The notes under the pieces are model-generated. The model made no database searches and had not been told where the DNA came from. It was given only the letters and a program-made list of their open reading frames with translations. From Paramarasmius palmivorus (lineage: Eukaryota > Basidiomycota > Agaricomycetes > Agaricales > Marasmiaceae): a stretch of DNA of 64,000 nt. The stretch covers positions 62,001-126,000 of the forward strand of contig JAYKXP010000005.1 of NCBI GenBank assembly GCA_037176845.1. The letters run 5' to 3'. Below, piece by piece: positions 42,827 to 55,910 of the stretch; the first letter of the stretch is position 1; every line of letters begins with the position of its first letter. The position numbers were made by a program, and so were the translations under genes.

Positions 42827-45221
42827 ATGTCCAGGATCCCAGTTGCTTCGGGCCATTCCCCTTCCCAAAACCGCAGCGTCTCTTCTTCTTCTCCTATACC
42901 GTTCCCTGGAGAACGTGCAACTTCCCCTCTTCCTTCACGACATCATTCAACCGCTTCTGCATCCATGTCATCACTTTCGGGATTTCAGTCAGAGACTCGG
43001 AGAAGGCAGTTGAAGAAGGATGAGGTTAGTGAAAACTTTTTTTGGTTTAATTCAGGCCCTTTATTCTTCAAAAAATACCAATTTTTTCCGTGAATTAATG
43101 ATACGACTATCTGTAGGCCATTCGGAGAAAAAATGAAATGGACCTCGCGAGAAAACGGACTATCTCGACGACACAGAACCAACAACGTAGCAGGCGCGGA
43201 CAGAAAAACACTGCTCCGAAGGGCACAGTCGCTGCTCTCCGGCCTACCCCTGCGTTGACGGTTCCCGAAAACATCACCGTTGCAGAAGCTAGTCAGTTGT
43301 GCGCTGCAAAAAGAACGGACTGTGTTCTCGTTGTCGATGATGAAGAGGGGTTGAGTGGAATCTTCACGGCCAAAGATTTGGCTTACAGGGTGCGTTCGGT
43401 TCGGTACTATTACCCCCTACTCCAAGGGCTGACCTCCGAGATGATATAGGTCACCGCCGAAGGACTGGATCCTCATACTACTCCTGTTCACCAAATCATG
43501 ACAAGGAACCCTATGGTGACCCAGGACACCACAAGTGCGACTGAAGCTCTACAGCTCATGGTCTCAAGGCACTTTAGGCACTTGGTGAATCATCATTCCT
43601 GTGTCATTCGGAGTTGGCACCCTAAAACCTTTTTTGATAGCCCGTGTGTAATGAAGAAGGCAACGTAGTAGGGCTGCTGGATATCACCAAAGTTTTCCAC
43701 GAAGCTCTCGGAAAGGTTGAGCGTAGCTCCGCCGCGTCAGAGCAGCTTTTCAATGCAATGGCTGGTGTACAGTCCGAACTCGGAAATGTAGGCTCCAATC
43801 CTCAAGCCGCCGCAATGTTGGCCTGGGCTGAAAAGTTGAGGGAGAAGACGGCTCTCCCTGATCTGACCACGGTCATGGACTCCCGGACGCAACCTGCTAC
43901 AGTTGGACCCAAAACTACTGTACGCGAAGTCGCCAAGTTAATGAAGGAGAGAAGGACCACTGCCGTCTGCGTCATGGAAGGGAACGCCGGAGCTGGCGTT
44001 CACCCAAGAATCGCTGGTATCTTTACTAGCAAGGACGTCGTTCTTCGTGTTATCGCTGCCGGATTGGATGCAACTCGGTGCAGCGTAGTTCGTGTTATGA
44101 CACCTCATCCGGATACTGCTCCCCCCACGTTGAGTATCCACGAGTCGCTGAAGAAGATGCACAGTAAGGAGCTATTCAATGTGTACCAGGGTTGACGATC
44201 TGATGTTTGTCTCTCAGACGGACACTACCTCAACCTACCCGTTGTGGAGGGAGACGGCAGACTGGTCGCCATTGTCGATGTCCTTAAACTGACATATGCT
44301 ACTCTGGAACAGGTACGAGTTGCCTTACAATAATCGGGGATATTGCTGACAACACCTTCAAAGATGAATGCTGTCAGTGGTGAACAAGGGGTCACCGAAA
44401 CGGACGGTGGTCCCATGTGGGGTCGTTTCTTCGAGTCCATTGGTGGAGACGACACAGAATCTATGATGTCTGGCTCTCATATTCCCCCAGAGTTGCGAAC
44501 TCTACCGTCCAATGCCAGCCTTTCGCACATCCAACAATCACCTCATTCTGAGGTTCATCCAAACGATTCGGCTTCTGTCATGGATGATGATGTTTCGGCT
44601 CTTGAAGGACATTCCCGCCACAAAGGGGCACCTGCAATGCTTCCAGTCGATGATGGAACCTATGTCTTCAAGTTCCGTACACCCAGTGGGCGAACCCATC
44701 GTTTCCAATCTCGACACGACAACATCGAGCATCTCCGGGAGATCGTGGCCGGGAAGCTCGCCACAGATCCTTTCTTCACTGAATACAAACCTACGGACGA
44801 ACACAGTGTTCCACCTGATCCTATTGACTTCACCCTAATGTACACCGACGCAGATGGTGATACTGTGCTGATGACCTCTGACCACGACGTCACCGACGCA
44901 GTCAAGATTGCTCGAGGTTCACACACGGATCGCGTTGTGCTCTTCATCCAAGGCGGCAAAGGATGGGACGAAGCTGGTGCTGGAAAGAGCGAAGCAAAGG
45001 CAGCAGAAGTTGCCGCTGCAGCTCAACAAGAGGTTCAGGAAGTCGAGAAAAGCGAGATTGTTTCTGCTCCGCCACCAACCTACGCTCCCCCTCCACCTGC
45101 CGCTCCCGAAGATGTAATGGGTATCCCCAAAGATTTGCTTTTGCCTGCAAGCATTGGCGCACTTGCTGTCGTCATTCTGGGCATTTTCACGTTCTCGAGG
45201 TTGACTGCCTCTAGGTATTAA
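42827..45221 (+). CDS. CBS-domain and PB1-domain protein with C-terminal membrane anchor
   Basis: Exons 42827-43024, 43117-43389, 43450-43584, 43641-44163, 44218-44312, 44364-45221; 693 aa. After a Ser-rich N-terminus come four CBS motifs as two Bateman pairs (VAEASQLCAAKRTDCVLVVD, ATEALQLMVSRHFRHLPV, VREVAKLMKERRTTAVCVM, ESLKKMHNGHYLNLPVV). Around residues 510-590 is a PB1 domain (TYVFKFRTPSGRTHRFQS ... LMYTDADGDTVLMTSDHDV). Near the end is a membrane span (LLLPASIGALAVVILGIFTF). This order matches fungal Mug70-like proteins. CBS pairs bind adenosyl ligands and PB1 mediates pairing; the cellular role is not settled. Confidence 0.88.
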
Positions 45222-45500
45222 TTTCTATGCTGTCCATAAGGATCTACATTACTCTTTTTCATTGAATGTTTCTAACTCACGACCCTGGAGGAATGTTGCC
45301 AATGATTTGACGACCGATACATAGACAACCATGTATATACCTCGATTATAACTACAGATACATACTCTCGTTAGCTGCTCAAATGCCAATCATCTTTGCT
45401 CATTTGCTTCAAGTCGGCGCGCGTTGCACAGGCAATAAGAGTTCTAATTAGTGAATGGTATTATGTACATCTACCACAGGATATATACTCGTCCAAAGTT

Positions 45501-47498
45501 CTACTCCAGATCATTGCTGGCAGACCTGGCATTGAATCTTCTGAGAACCTCGACCAAACCTTCCCGTCGTTCATTTGTGTCAAACACGGTGGCATGATCG
45601 AGGTCCGGGTAATAGAGGACTTCTTGGAGTCGGAAGCCCGGCGTAGCTGCTTTGCCATTGGTATCGGACGAACGCGAGCGTAAATTATGATAGTGTTCAA
45701 AGACACCCAAACGTTTCAGGGCCCAACTGGTCGAAGTCGAATGAGGTGCAGATGCTGTAGAATCGGTGCCTTCTGAGAAATCTACCAGGATATCTTCGGT
45801 TCCTTCAGTGAGAAGGGTAGAAGTTTCGGACTGAACTACTTCGCCTCCTGTGAGGTAACTCTTGACAGCGGCAGCAGGCACTATCTGGTCGCCGCCAGAA
45901 AGGACTACGGCCACAGGGATTTCAGACGAGGAAGTAGTCGCTTGGGTATCGAGAGCCAAGCCCAGATCCTCCTTCCACAGTACCACATCATCCCAGAAAA
46001 ACCTTCTCGAGAGGGTATATGCGACCTCCAAGTCGCGAGAGGCAAAATACCACAGCTGCCATTCGTTAGCGTTATAGCTGTTGTACAGCCTTTGCCAAAG
46101 TGATCTACTCTGGCTGCCGAGCTCGGACGAACGATTACGCCAAGGGGCGCGGTAAAGGAAGTTGTATGCAACTGGAGGTAAGTGAAGGAGGAAGGGAATA
46201 GGGTCGATGAGAAGGTATGATGTAAAAATAGGTGATTGTGGTTCGGCGCTTGGGCTAGCTGGCTCGTCGTTGTCGCGGTAAGGTAGCGTGCCGTCATGAG
46301 CTTCAGCTCTCAATCGTGTACGGATGTCGTGGGCTGCAATGGCAGTTCCATAGGAATGCGCAACTAATGTGGCTCTTTCCCAGTCTTCACCGAGCGATTT
46401 CATGACGGCATACAGTGCATCAAGCATCTTTTGCCTGATAGGGATAGGGAAGACGTGGGTACGAGACCCAAAGAATGGTAGGAGGATCCTGTTGCTGATT
46501 GGCAAGAGTTCAACCAATAGGATACCAACATCTGGGTCCTCACGAGCCAAGGTGGCGATAAAAGGAACATAGGGATATAGACCGATTCCAATGCCGTGTA
46601 TGAAAACGATGGGATCTCGGTCTGGCGATTTGTGGGGGCGATACCAGTATGGGAAGAATGGTGTTGCAGAATTGCGCGAGAAAATGGTGAAGAAACGAAA
46701 GGGAAACACGGAGAATATGCTTCTAAAAGGTCTATCCGGAGAATAGTGGGTAAACCCGAGGAAGTAGAGCCGACACGCCGTGAGCACGTCCACCAATCCT
46801 ACAATCTAGAAGCGTTGCGTGAGGCGGGAGAAAGAGTCTGTTGTTCAAGTACTCACTAAATACCAGATCAATGGCCTATATGTCGCTCCAACGGGATCAA
46901 AGAGTAGTCTCATTGATTTGACGATGCTGTCGTACCCATCCTCCAGCTTGTACCCAAGCCGCTCTTCTATCCTTCTGACGTACTCATCGAGCTCCTCTTT
47001 CCATTCGTCCAAGAGAGCATCTTGGGGCTTACAAGAATACAGTGCCCATAGAAGCCACTCGACGACGTTCTGGCGTTTTAGCCTGCCTTGAGCTGATGAA
47101 AACCAACCCATGGGATATGAAGCGAAAGGATCCGACGAGGTGAGAACGACACTGGCACATCTATTAAACAAATCTTCGCGCTCGGCGCGAGTCAACTGTG
47201 TAGGCAAATCATGAAGTATTCCCTGTATGGAATGGACTGAGAAAGGAATGCACCGAGATCAATCTAATCACTGTACCTTTTGAAGCCCTAAGCGCCTCGG
47301 CCAATATACTCCAAGACAAAACGAGGCTTCCAAAATTGCATATGCCAATATCCAAGGAGAAAATAGTATCTCCGGGGTATAGTTGAAGAGTGTAGCTGCA
47401 GAATAGATGATGTATAGAATGCTTGCTGGTGCAATGAGCCTTAGGGCTAGGATAGAGAGAAGAATGAAGAGGTATTCGTGAAGCGTCGTGCCAATCAT
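45501..47498 (-). CDS. Membrane-associated alpha/beta hydrolase
   Basis: Exons (complement) 47498-47277, 47222-46857, 46805-45501; 630 aa. The N-terminus holds two or three hydrophobic spans (LFILLSILALRLIAPASILYI; LAYAILEASFCLGVYW). A helical region follows, then the hydrolase core: DPIVFIHGIGIGLYPYVPF (oxyanion-hole strand), the nucleophile elbow VAHSYGTA, a late acid candidate (VVLSGGDQIVPAA) and the catalytic His candidate (YPDLDHATVFD). Common in Agaricomycetes as uncharacterised AB-hydrolase proteins; substrate unknown, perhaps lipid, given the membrane part. An upstream alternative start cannot be excluded. Confidence 0.78.
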
Positions 47499-47737
47499 AG
47501 TCTTGTAGCGTCGTGGACAATGCAGGGAGAGAATTAGAGTGTAAATGGGGCCCAGGACATGGTGGTTCGAGTTGAACCAGTATTTGAAGGGCCATGCCCC
47601 ATCGGTTACCGGCGTAGTAACCTGCCAGTGACGTATCGAGGAATACTTTCCGACGCTGCCAACCTTCGCGTGCCCGCCGCGCTTTCTCCACTACATTCGC
47701 CGTCCCAAACGTTCACCGTCCGAGTTTATCATCCAGA

Positions 47738-49204
47738 ATGCCCACCAAAGCAGAGAAAGCAGAGAAAGAAGAAGTCATTTCTGCACTGGCAAGTCGACAG
47801 CGTCATTCTCGGCAACGCAAGCAAACTAATTTCATATCCTTGCTTAGAGCGTTAAAATCTTCTGCGCGATGCTGGATGATATTGTCATGGATGCTGCTCT
47901 GCAAGCTCACAATGAGGTCTCTAGAGGTCGTGCCATCTGTGAGACTTGTAAAACACGGTACGTCGTTGCATCTCTCTGTTCATATCGTCACTTAAGGTCA
48001 AAGCAGGTGTAACGCAGGTATGCTCAATCCCTTTCGCAATCACTCTATCATTATTCAGCCATTATTCTGTGAAAGTACATGTTCCTGGATCATCAAAGCA
48101 ACCGGAAGCTGCATCGAGAGCAGGGACCCCTTCTGTGAATGGATCTGCTAACGGCGCTCCTGGCACTCCAGGTTCTACAACTGCAAGGGACGGAAGTGTT
48201 ATTTTGGAGTGTATGCACTGCCAAAGACAGGTCAGGATATCTGCATGTCTATCTGTCGTATTATGCTGACACCGACCTAGATGGCTTCTAATAGATTTGC
48301 GCCGCATTTAGAAAAATGCCTGGGACTTTCATCATCAAGAAGGACGACGAATCGTGGCATTGCAAAGTCAAAGTGAGTTTAAACTTTCTCAGCGACACGA
48401 AGAACTATCCTGACTAGCTCTAATGCTCCAAGGCAATCGGACGCTGGACGATCAAATTCACCTGCTTCGGAAGCTGGAATCGTTTCGGATGATAATTCTT
48501 CAAAAGAAAAGATGAAATCCAAATCGAAGCGCGCAGGTGCGATGATGACATACTTGATATGTATCAATACTTATCCAATCCGTCCTGTAGAAGAGGCGGA
48601 GTTCAACCTTAAGAGAAAACGCGTAAGTACCGTCCTATGCGATACAGTCATGAAAGCGGCTCATGGTTCATGCAGCAGGTATCTCCTCAAGTTTCTCCCA
48701 ACAAGAAGAAAGCGAAAACCGGTAAGCATAGTTCTGCAGCTGCAATTGGAGGAGAGCTCTCATAGTTACACCAGGTTCACCACTGGGTAGACCTCCTAAA
48801 GCGGAATCACCGTTTCCTAATGTGGTAAGTTTCTACAATTCATTGGTTGTACCCATTCTGAACTCCTTGAACAGCTTGGATCGCAATCCAAAATCCCATC
48901 CAAACTTCGTGACTCTTCAACAGCACCTCACCTCGATGGCGCATCGCCCTCTTCTTCCCGAAGCTCATCGCCTGACTCTGGCGCTACGCCCCTTGCCGCT
49001 GCCCTCAGCCCGACCTTTAGAAGCAAGATACAGAACCAACGTGTTGCCAAGAGACCTAGTCCTCCTCGACCCCCTCCAATGTCAGCTTTCTTGCATACGC
49101 ATGGTGCGTAGTCGTGTTGCTACACTAGCCATACAAACTGACCTTCTTCTGTAGAAGACGCGGGCGACGAAACAGGTTCATCTACGGATACAGATAGCGG
49201 ATAA
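47738..49204 (+). CDS. SGF11: SAGA deubiquitinase-module subunit Sgf11
   Basis: Eleven exons: 47738-47788, 47848-47957, 48007-48017 (11 nt), 48076-48230, 48281-48372, 48433-48536, 48591-48622, 48676-48721, 48775-48824, 48875-49103, 49155-49204; 309 aa. The N-terminal helix (SVKIFCAMLDDIVMDAALQA) and the zinc finger (ECMHCQRQMASNRFAPHLEKC) are the two conserved Sgf11 parts that bind Sgf73/Sus1 and Ubp8 and activate H2B deubiquitination. Intron 1 (47789-47847) is GC-AG (CTG|GCAAGT). The C-terminal half is long, Ser/Pro-rich and probably disordered; yeast Sgf11 is only about 100 aa, whereas fungal and animal orthologues are longer. Some of the later short exons are less certain. Confidence 0.82.
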
Positions 49205-49528
49205 CTTACACTTACACTGCCTTGCATACCCTAATCTCAAATTGGAACACACATCTCTGATACGCCATATACCACAATGTTGTCAATAACCATATTTTGT
49301 CATGTCTACACAGTTATGTACAGTTGTTTGAATAGATTGGATTATCCCTGGGTATACAAGCACTCGTGTAATGTAGGTAGTGATCTGTCAAGAAAGGTAG
49401 CCGCTGAACTAGGTAAGATTGATATAGGGTAGGAGCGAGTAGGTCGAGTGCTCTGGATAGAAATACATGTTGATGGTTTAATTCACAAGATGATGGTGTT
49501 CAAGATGGTATGGTTTGGCGTGCTTGCT

Positions 49529-49970
49529 CAGCAGTGCTGATGCTGCAAAGCTGAAATTACGCTGAGTATGTATATGAAATGCAAGTCGATCAAAGACGTA
49601 GACGCACCATCAAGAAAATATATGACAGAATCAGGGAGTTCGTCCCTCTTCAGAATTCCCTTTTCATAAAGCACAGCATAGTCGAGAATCTGAAGTTGGC
49701 ATCGATGAACGGTTGCTTCGACGTTGCAAAGTTTCACGAACCTGAAGGTGCTGTAACAGTGTGGTCGTGTTAGACGCGCCGAGAGGGTGTATCAAACAAA
49801 TGGACCTTACTGTAAGCATGAGCGGACGGGGATACGGATGATAGCGCCTGGTACCCCAGTTCTTCACCGTTCGTAGTGGACCAGAAGACGGGGAGCGGGG
49901 CATCCTTAGGAGAGTAGCTGCGAAGGGTGTGAAGGGTGAAAGAGAGATGAAGTTGCTCAATTTTGCCATG
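49529..49970 (-). CDS. Unresolved small gene candidate
   Basis: Two frames look coding: RSYSPKDAPLPVFWSTTN (about 49910-49860, after a Met at 49970 in another frame) and RFVKLCNVEATVHRCQLQIL followed by LPDSVIYFLD (about 49750-49600), the latter ending at a strong GTGCGT donor. The donor A|GTAAGG and acceptor TTACAG between them do not match in phase by one base. Either I miss a splice site, or there is a frameshift, or an assembly error. No family recognised. Confidence 0.3.
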
Positions 49971-50088
49971 GTTTTTATAGCCGTCGAAAAGAAGCTCGCT
50001 AGAAGATGGCGATCTCGAGATTTAGTGAAAATTTTTTTTCGAGTGCCTGTCACTACGGCTCGGCTGAATTGAGTGGAGTTTGTGTCTG

Positions 50089-50830
50089 CTAGGCCCTGAG
50101 CTTCGTGAGCCAGAAACACGGCAAATGAATGATTTTTTCCTGCTTTGGGACAACAGGCGCGTCAAAAAACAGGAATATGACGCCTGCCGGCGATAGACAT
50201 GCTTCTGCAACAGCAACTGCGTGATATGGATTGTCCAGGACCTTGAAAATTTTTCTTCTGGCGAAAAACGTGGATATTCTAACGACGGGGATCTCGAAAT
50301 TGGCGATCTGGTGACTCGTCCATGCCGTGGCGCTGGCTGGGGTCTTGACAGACCATGAAACCCCAAGGACTGAATGGAATGAATCCTGCTTGCCCAGTGA
50401 TTTGTTAGTTGAAAGGTGCTGATGGATTTTCAGACAGAATTCTCCGATCCAGGGGTCCTCCGCAAGCTCAGAGTCGTGTACTTCCACCGTCATACCCTTG
50501 GAATTCTTCAGGTTCAAAGTTCGAATGCGCAGCCTGGGGATTCCAGAGGCCTTACTTGGCCGGATGCCGTGATTATCACGTGAGGGAGGGTCTTTGACGC
50601 GCTTCCGACTGACTCGAGGCTGTGTCGTAACGCGCTTCATTTTGCACTTGAACCGCAACCACCATGTGTCCAGTCTGAGTTCTGCTTGGTAACGTCCTGC
50701 GAACTGTGCGCCTGATCCCTTCAATTTGAACGACTATCAAGCCCCAGAATACCCTCAAGAATCAAAGCCAACGCACCTGTGTGATCCAAACCCCAACCAC
50801 TTGTCCACCCAGCACCACAAGACCCAGCAT
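50089..50830 (-). CDS. Uncharacterised ORF candidate
   Basis: Candidate exons (complement) 50830-50777 and 50733-50089, 232 aa, with a 43-bp intron. The product starts MLGLVVLGGQVVGVWITQ and contains LRLDTWWLRFKCKMKRV and DPWIGEFCLKIHQHL. No motif recognised. The surrounding 3 kb is gene-poor, so this may be chance or relic coding sequence. Confidence 0.25.
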
Positions 50831-53383
50831 CTCGTCTCAACACTGACAGCCACCAAGTCTGACCCATCAACATGACCACTTCAAATATGATTTTCCATCG
50901 ACTCAAACGATGCCAGTGTGACTTGAAATCTAGTCGGACCTTCCAGTATCCAGCAGTGAAATCCTGGGCGTCGCTTTCCGCGGTGAGCAATCCTCGAATT
51001 CCATGTGCCTACAGGGCGCTGTATTTGAGTATACGAGACCTTTCTCCGAGGTCTCATCCGCCGGGGTTTCCCAACCATCCACACATTTGGGTCTAGCCTG
51101 TTCGTCTACCTGCTAGCATCGGGTCCGGGAGGAGGACCACATCTTCGGACCCAGCTTCATTGGGAGCCCATGTGAATGATCGGAGTGTAAACTTCGAGTT
51201 GTTCGTGCGCACTGCTGTTGAAGGTACCCATCGACGTGTAAGACACGACTTTGGGAATCTTCACGTCGGGAAAGTTGCACTCTGGAGTGCTCCCCGCGTA
51301 GATGTGGACAATGGATACGACGCTGTCGGTTACTCTGGCGTAACTTGTCATGGCGATCGAAGGCGTTCCTCAACGTGTGCATTGCACGGCTGAGGGCAAC
51401 CTCTGTTCGGGAGTGTGAAAATGGCCCGCCTACTGTATCCCTTCGACGGCAGGATGCTCCCTGTCACCGCAAGGTACTTGGACAGACGTCGGAGTACGCG
51501 CAGATGGGTTAATCGCCCTTCCCGGGCTATCCGAGGGTTCCTAGGGGCGAGTATTAGGTCCTACGGACTGAAACACGACCCCCATGCAAGCATGACCCTT
51601 GAATAAGGCTCGTCCTGCTCCTTCGTGCCCGATGAACACGTCCACACGTCCCTATGGGAGAAAGATGACCGAAATACTGTCGGAGCGCATACACCTATGC
51701 ACCATACCCGATCCTGGACTACCTCCCGACCTTCTTGACCTTCCCAAACTTCTAAAAGCTGGGGACAGGAAAGACCTTGCCCTAGCTACAGCGATTGAGG
51801 CCCTGTACAAGCTACTACAATGGTGTCGGGACCCCGTTACGACCACCTGGGCCCGCATCGAGCACCAGCCGGAACATAGGACAAAATTCCAGGACATCCA
51901 GGGACTAGCAGCACCGTTCGCAAGCAGTGATATCACTGAGCGAAATGGTTTTGGGGACACGGGAAATTTTTCGCTAGCTAAGTAACAAGGGGGTAATATA
52001 ACCTCTAAATTTATTTCCACGGTCTAGCTGCTCACGTTCCAAAACCCCGCTCGAGCTCGACGGATATGCTCTAGGGTGATATCACTGACTTTTCACACCA
52101 TTCTCACTGGTTTTTTTGCAAGCCCAAAATACTTAGGCATCAAGAGACACTGGGCCAGGTCCAATTTTTTGCAGCGGTTCAAAAAATCCAACACATGGGC
52201 TCATAGACTCTCCGAGTTGTATCTTCAAACTACAATACATTTGGTGGATACACATGGACCAGGTATTCTTCAAGCTCGAATTTTCATGATTGAATTTTGA
52301 GATTTAACGAGTTTTTCTGTTTATACGCAGCCCAGCGACGGGCGGAACATCTCGAAGCACTTCAGACACCTTCGCGGACGCTTCCCACAACGATAGGCAT
52401 CTCCTTCCTCTCTCCAGGACACAAGACATCGAAAACCGGTGGAAACAACACAATCCGCACCAGTGAATATCCCAGGTGTCGGATATGAATATCTACCTCC
52501 CAAGCGCGACTCGCCACATTGCTGTACTCCGACCTAACCAGCGGACTGTTCCTCAAGCTCCCTGTTGCATCGAAACTCATAGCGCTCCTCAAGCCACCCA
52601 CAACCTTCTACCTTCGCTAATAGCCACCGTTAACACAGAGAAGTGTACGACTTGCCGTAACATCATGATGCTCAACAGCAACTTTCCGTTTCTGTCAAGT
52701 TTCTATGTGCTTGAACTCTATTTAGATTGCTGGCCAGAGACATGCGGGAATTTTCCACGTCTCGGAAGAGGTAAAGTATGCTTTGACTATGTAGCTTGCG
52801 TTGTTGTTGACTTTTCTATTGATAGCCTTACGGGACGCAGTATGACACTGTCGGACTCGGCCAAAACCAACTCCTCGGAAACCTTATTCCTCGGTGGGCG
52901 GAAAATGTTGAAAAATCAAGCCTGAACATGTTCGTAATCATCCACGGTTCCGTTGCACTCCATCAAATGGCAACGACGACATCAGATACATATGCTGATA
53001 GTCTGGGATCTCAAGTTCGTCGTGCTTTGCTATGAAGAAGTGCAGCGCAGGTAATGTACCTAGCACGCTTTATAGCATTAGACTATATCCAGCTTACCAT
53101 AACCAACTCGAATAGAACCTTTAAAGGCTTAAATTTAACCGAATCTTCTGGAAATACCTTCTCCGATGTCACTCCGTACAGGTTGGTACACGCTCCATGC
53201 TCCGGTCGTATTCCTGTCCACGTATGACCCATAAATCTTTGTGCCCTTCTGTAGAGAAATCGTAGAAAACTGAATTGAAGATGAACAAGAAAAAGTGAGA
53301 CTCTGAGTGAGAGTAAGCGCCAGTCCTCGGACGATCGCCTTTGTGTGTCCTCGTTTGCGCGTTTCGCCTTGCTCCCGACTGAG
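50831..53383. other. 2.5-kb gene-poor region
   Basis: Several open frames of 60-150 codons on both strands (for example 51599-51985 +, 52476-52925 +) carry no recognised motif, and no consistent splice chain joins them. No terminal repeats or transposase-like sequence were seen. It may hold lineage-specific or decayed genes. Confidence 0.4.
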
Positions 53384-55741
53384 ATGTTGAACGTTCGAAA
53401 GCGGCCCGCACCAGAGCCAATACTCCCCATCAGCTCCAGAAAACAGCGTCGAACAGCTCTCTTCAATACTCGTGGAGAGAACCAGTCGCCCTCGTCGGAC
53501 GAAGGATTGCTGTCACGTTGGAGAGACGTTGCAAAGGACATTGTTGAACTCGGTCGAGAGACTTTTCAGTTCTTGGTACACGGCGACAGTGAGTCTCTGT
53601 TTGTCTCTTGTATTTCTGCTTGGTTTCTGACTAGTTTCTGTGGTATAGGCAACCGTAAAGCTCGCGAAATTCCTTTTCGAAATTCGCCCTCTGATCCTAT
53701 AGTCATCTCGTCCAGTCCAGAGCCTTCTTATTCATCTGTTCACCGGTCACCTTCAGAAGCTTCAAGCTCAAGACCACCACCATTTTCAACACCAAGGAGG
53801 CCTTCAGATACCGTCTCATCGAACTTTTCAGAGACACCTCTCAGCACATCACCATTTTCCTTAAACTTTCCCTCTTCATCCACCTCGACTCTACCATCTT
53901 CATCTCACCTTGTTCCTCCGCCACCTTTTTCATCGAGTAGAAAACGTATGAAAGGGTCAATGGGGCCACCACCAATACCGCGATTCGACTCTTCAACCCG
54001 CTCCGTATTATCAACGTCAGAGGCCTCCACGTCTGGCCGCTCGACACCCCGTTCTGCAGTTGAGCGCGAGCTGAAGAATTTGGATTTGGCATCGCGAAAA
54101 AGAAATTATCAGAACAGAGACCACATTCGGGCAGCACAGGTGAGTGCCCTGTCACACCTGGGCCGAACAAACTTTCCAAGTATTTCAATAGCACAAGCGC
54201 GAAGTGGAGGCTGTAAGAAAGAGTGACCTTGAAGAAATGCAGAAAACGCTATTTGTGATACGGCAAAAAGAAGGTACGTGAACGATATAGTGTCAGCCAC
54301 AACCTTGCTCAATTACTGGCAGGATATGGATCCGATTTTAATACATTCCGAGGTACACGAACAGTCATGCAGTTAATCGACATACACTGAACATATGCAG
54401 GTTTCCTCGAGTACAAGGCCAAGCTGGAACAACTCAGTCGCCGAGATTTCTTTTCTCGTACGTTCGATCTTCTCGGAATTTGATACCCCACTCACCCTAT
54501 CATTCAGCATCGCCATCTCTCGGGAATCTGCGTTCGCGCTATACTGTCGACGCCGAGCTACAGAGAACACGACGCCATTCTGACGCGGATAACAAGGTAT
54601 GCCTGTGACAAGTTTTCTGGTTATAATCCTGCTCACAACGATTCTAGCGGCAATGGCTTGAAAGACAACTTGAGATGGCGAAGCAGACGCTATCCGGGTA
54701 GGTGAATTTGATATTTCTATGTTCTTCCCTGCTGATACTTGGTTCCTAGACCAAAACCGCCGTCGCCATTCAGTCCGACACTTGAGCAGCTAAGGATCAA
54801 GGAACGCGCAAAGGATGACGAGATTGAACAACGGCTTCGTCCAAAACGCCAACCTCTACCTTCTTCGCTTAGCCCTGAAGATGAGGCCCAGGTTAACGCT
54901 CTTCTCAAGAAGCGGGGTGTCATATCGAAATACGCCAGGGAGCAAGTTTCCGACCAGGATATAAGTCGACTGAAACCAAGCACTTGGCTAAATGACGAAG
55001 TAATAAACTTCTATGGTGCTCTCATTCTCGGTCGTTCCGAGGAGTGCAAGGAAAACAAGGAAAACCAGAAGGCGAACGGGGTAGCTTCAGGGAAGAAGCC
55101 ATTGAATGTACACTATTTCAGTACGTTCTTTTGGTCAAAACTTGAGAAGGAAGGATACGAAAAGGGGCGTTTGGCAAAGTGGACAAAGAAGGTCGGGTTA
55201 TAGTTTTTGCTGGATTAAACTTGCTCTGACACACTGTAGGTCGACATATTCTCAAAGGATGTCATCCTCGTTCCAGTGAACCATAATAACACGCATTGGA
55301 CGGGAGCAGCCGTTAATTTTCGGAAGAAGCGTATTGAGTCGCACGACAGCATGAATGTCTATAGAAACAAAGTGTTCCAGGTATGCTTGTTCCCATTCTC
55401 GTTACGTGCACATAATAAACTTGTTTCACACAGCACCTCCGAAATTATTTGGATGCTGAACACCGAAACAAGAAGAAGGCCCCATTTGACTTTACTGGCT
55501 GGGAAGACTATACTTCTGATGTACGTGAAACTCTACCCTTGTCCGGGTGCTCTACTTATTCCAGGAACAGGATACACCACAGCAGGAGAACGGGTTCGAT
55601 TGCGGCGTGTTCACCTGTCAATTCTTGGAATCGATCTCTCGGGGAGAGGACACATTCAATTTCTCTCAAAAGGATATTCCTTATCTTCGAAGGCGTATGA
55701 TATGGGAAATAGGAAACGCAAGACTCAAGGAGGTTCCTTAG
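53384..55741 (+). CDS. ULP1: SUMO-specific cysteine protease Ulp1 (C48)
   Basis: Eleven exons: 53384-53588, 53649-54139, 54192-54273, 54323-54352, 54401-54457, 54508-54596, 54648-54697, 54750-55191, 55240-55380, 55434-55520, 55565-55741; 616 aa. The N-terminal ~230 residues are Ser/Pro-rich; a coiled-coil stretch follows. The protease domain starts near residue 390: ISRLKPSTWLNDEVINFYG, NHNNTHWTGAAV (His501), ESHDSM (Asp518), and QENGFDCGVFTCQFLE with the oxyanion Gln565 and nucleophile Cys571. All catalytic residues are present. It matures SUMO and removes it from targets; in yeast it sits at nuclear pores. Yeast has YDS where this protein has HDS. Confidence 0.92.
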
Positions 55742-55910
55742 CATCTACAGCCCTCCATTGTAACTTAATGTATCGTTAATTGCGAGTCGGCTTTTGAGGA
55801 TAGCCAGCTGTATTATAGCGGACATTGCGATGTGAAATTCTGATACTATTAAAAAGCAACGAGCTCGAGGGAAAGCAATAGGGAAGAGTAGCGATACATG
55901 GGTGGTGTAG

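Noticed and set aside
53083..53541. 152-codon - strand ORF
   Set aside because: Overlaps the start and first exon of ULP1 on the other strand and has no motif.
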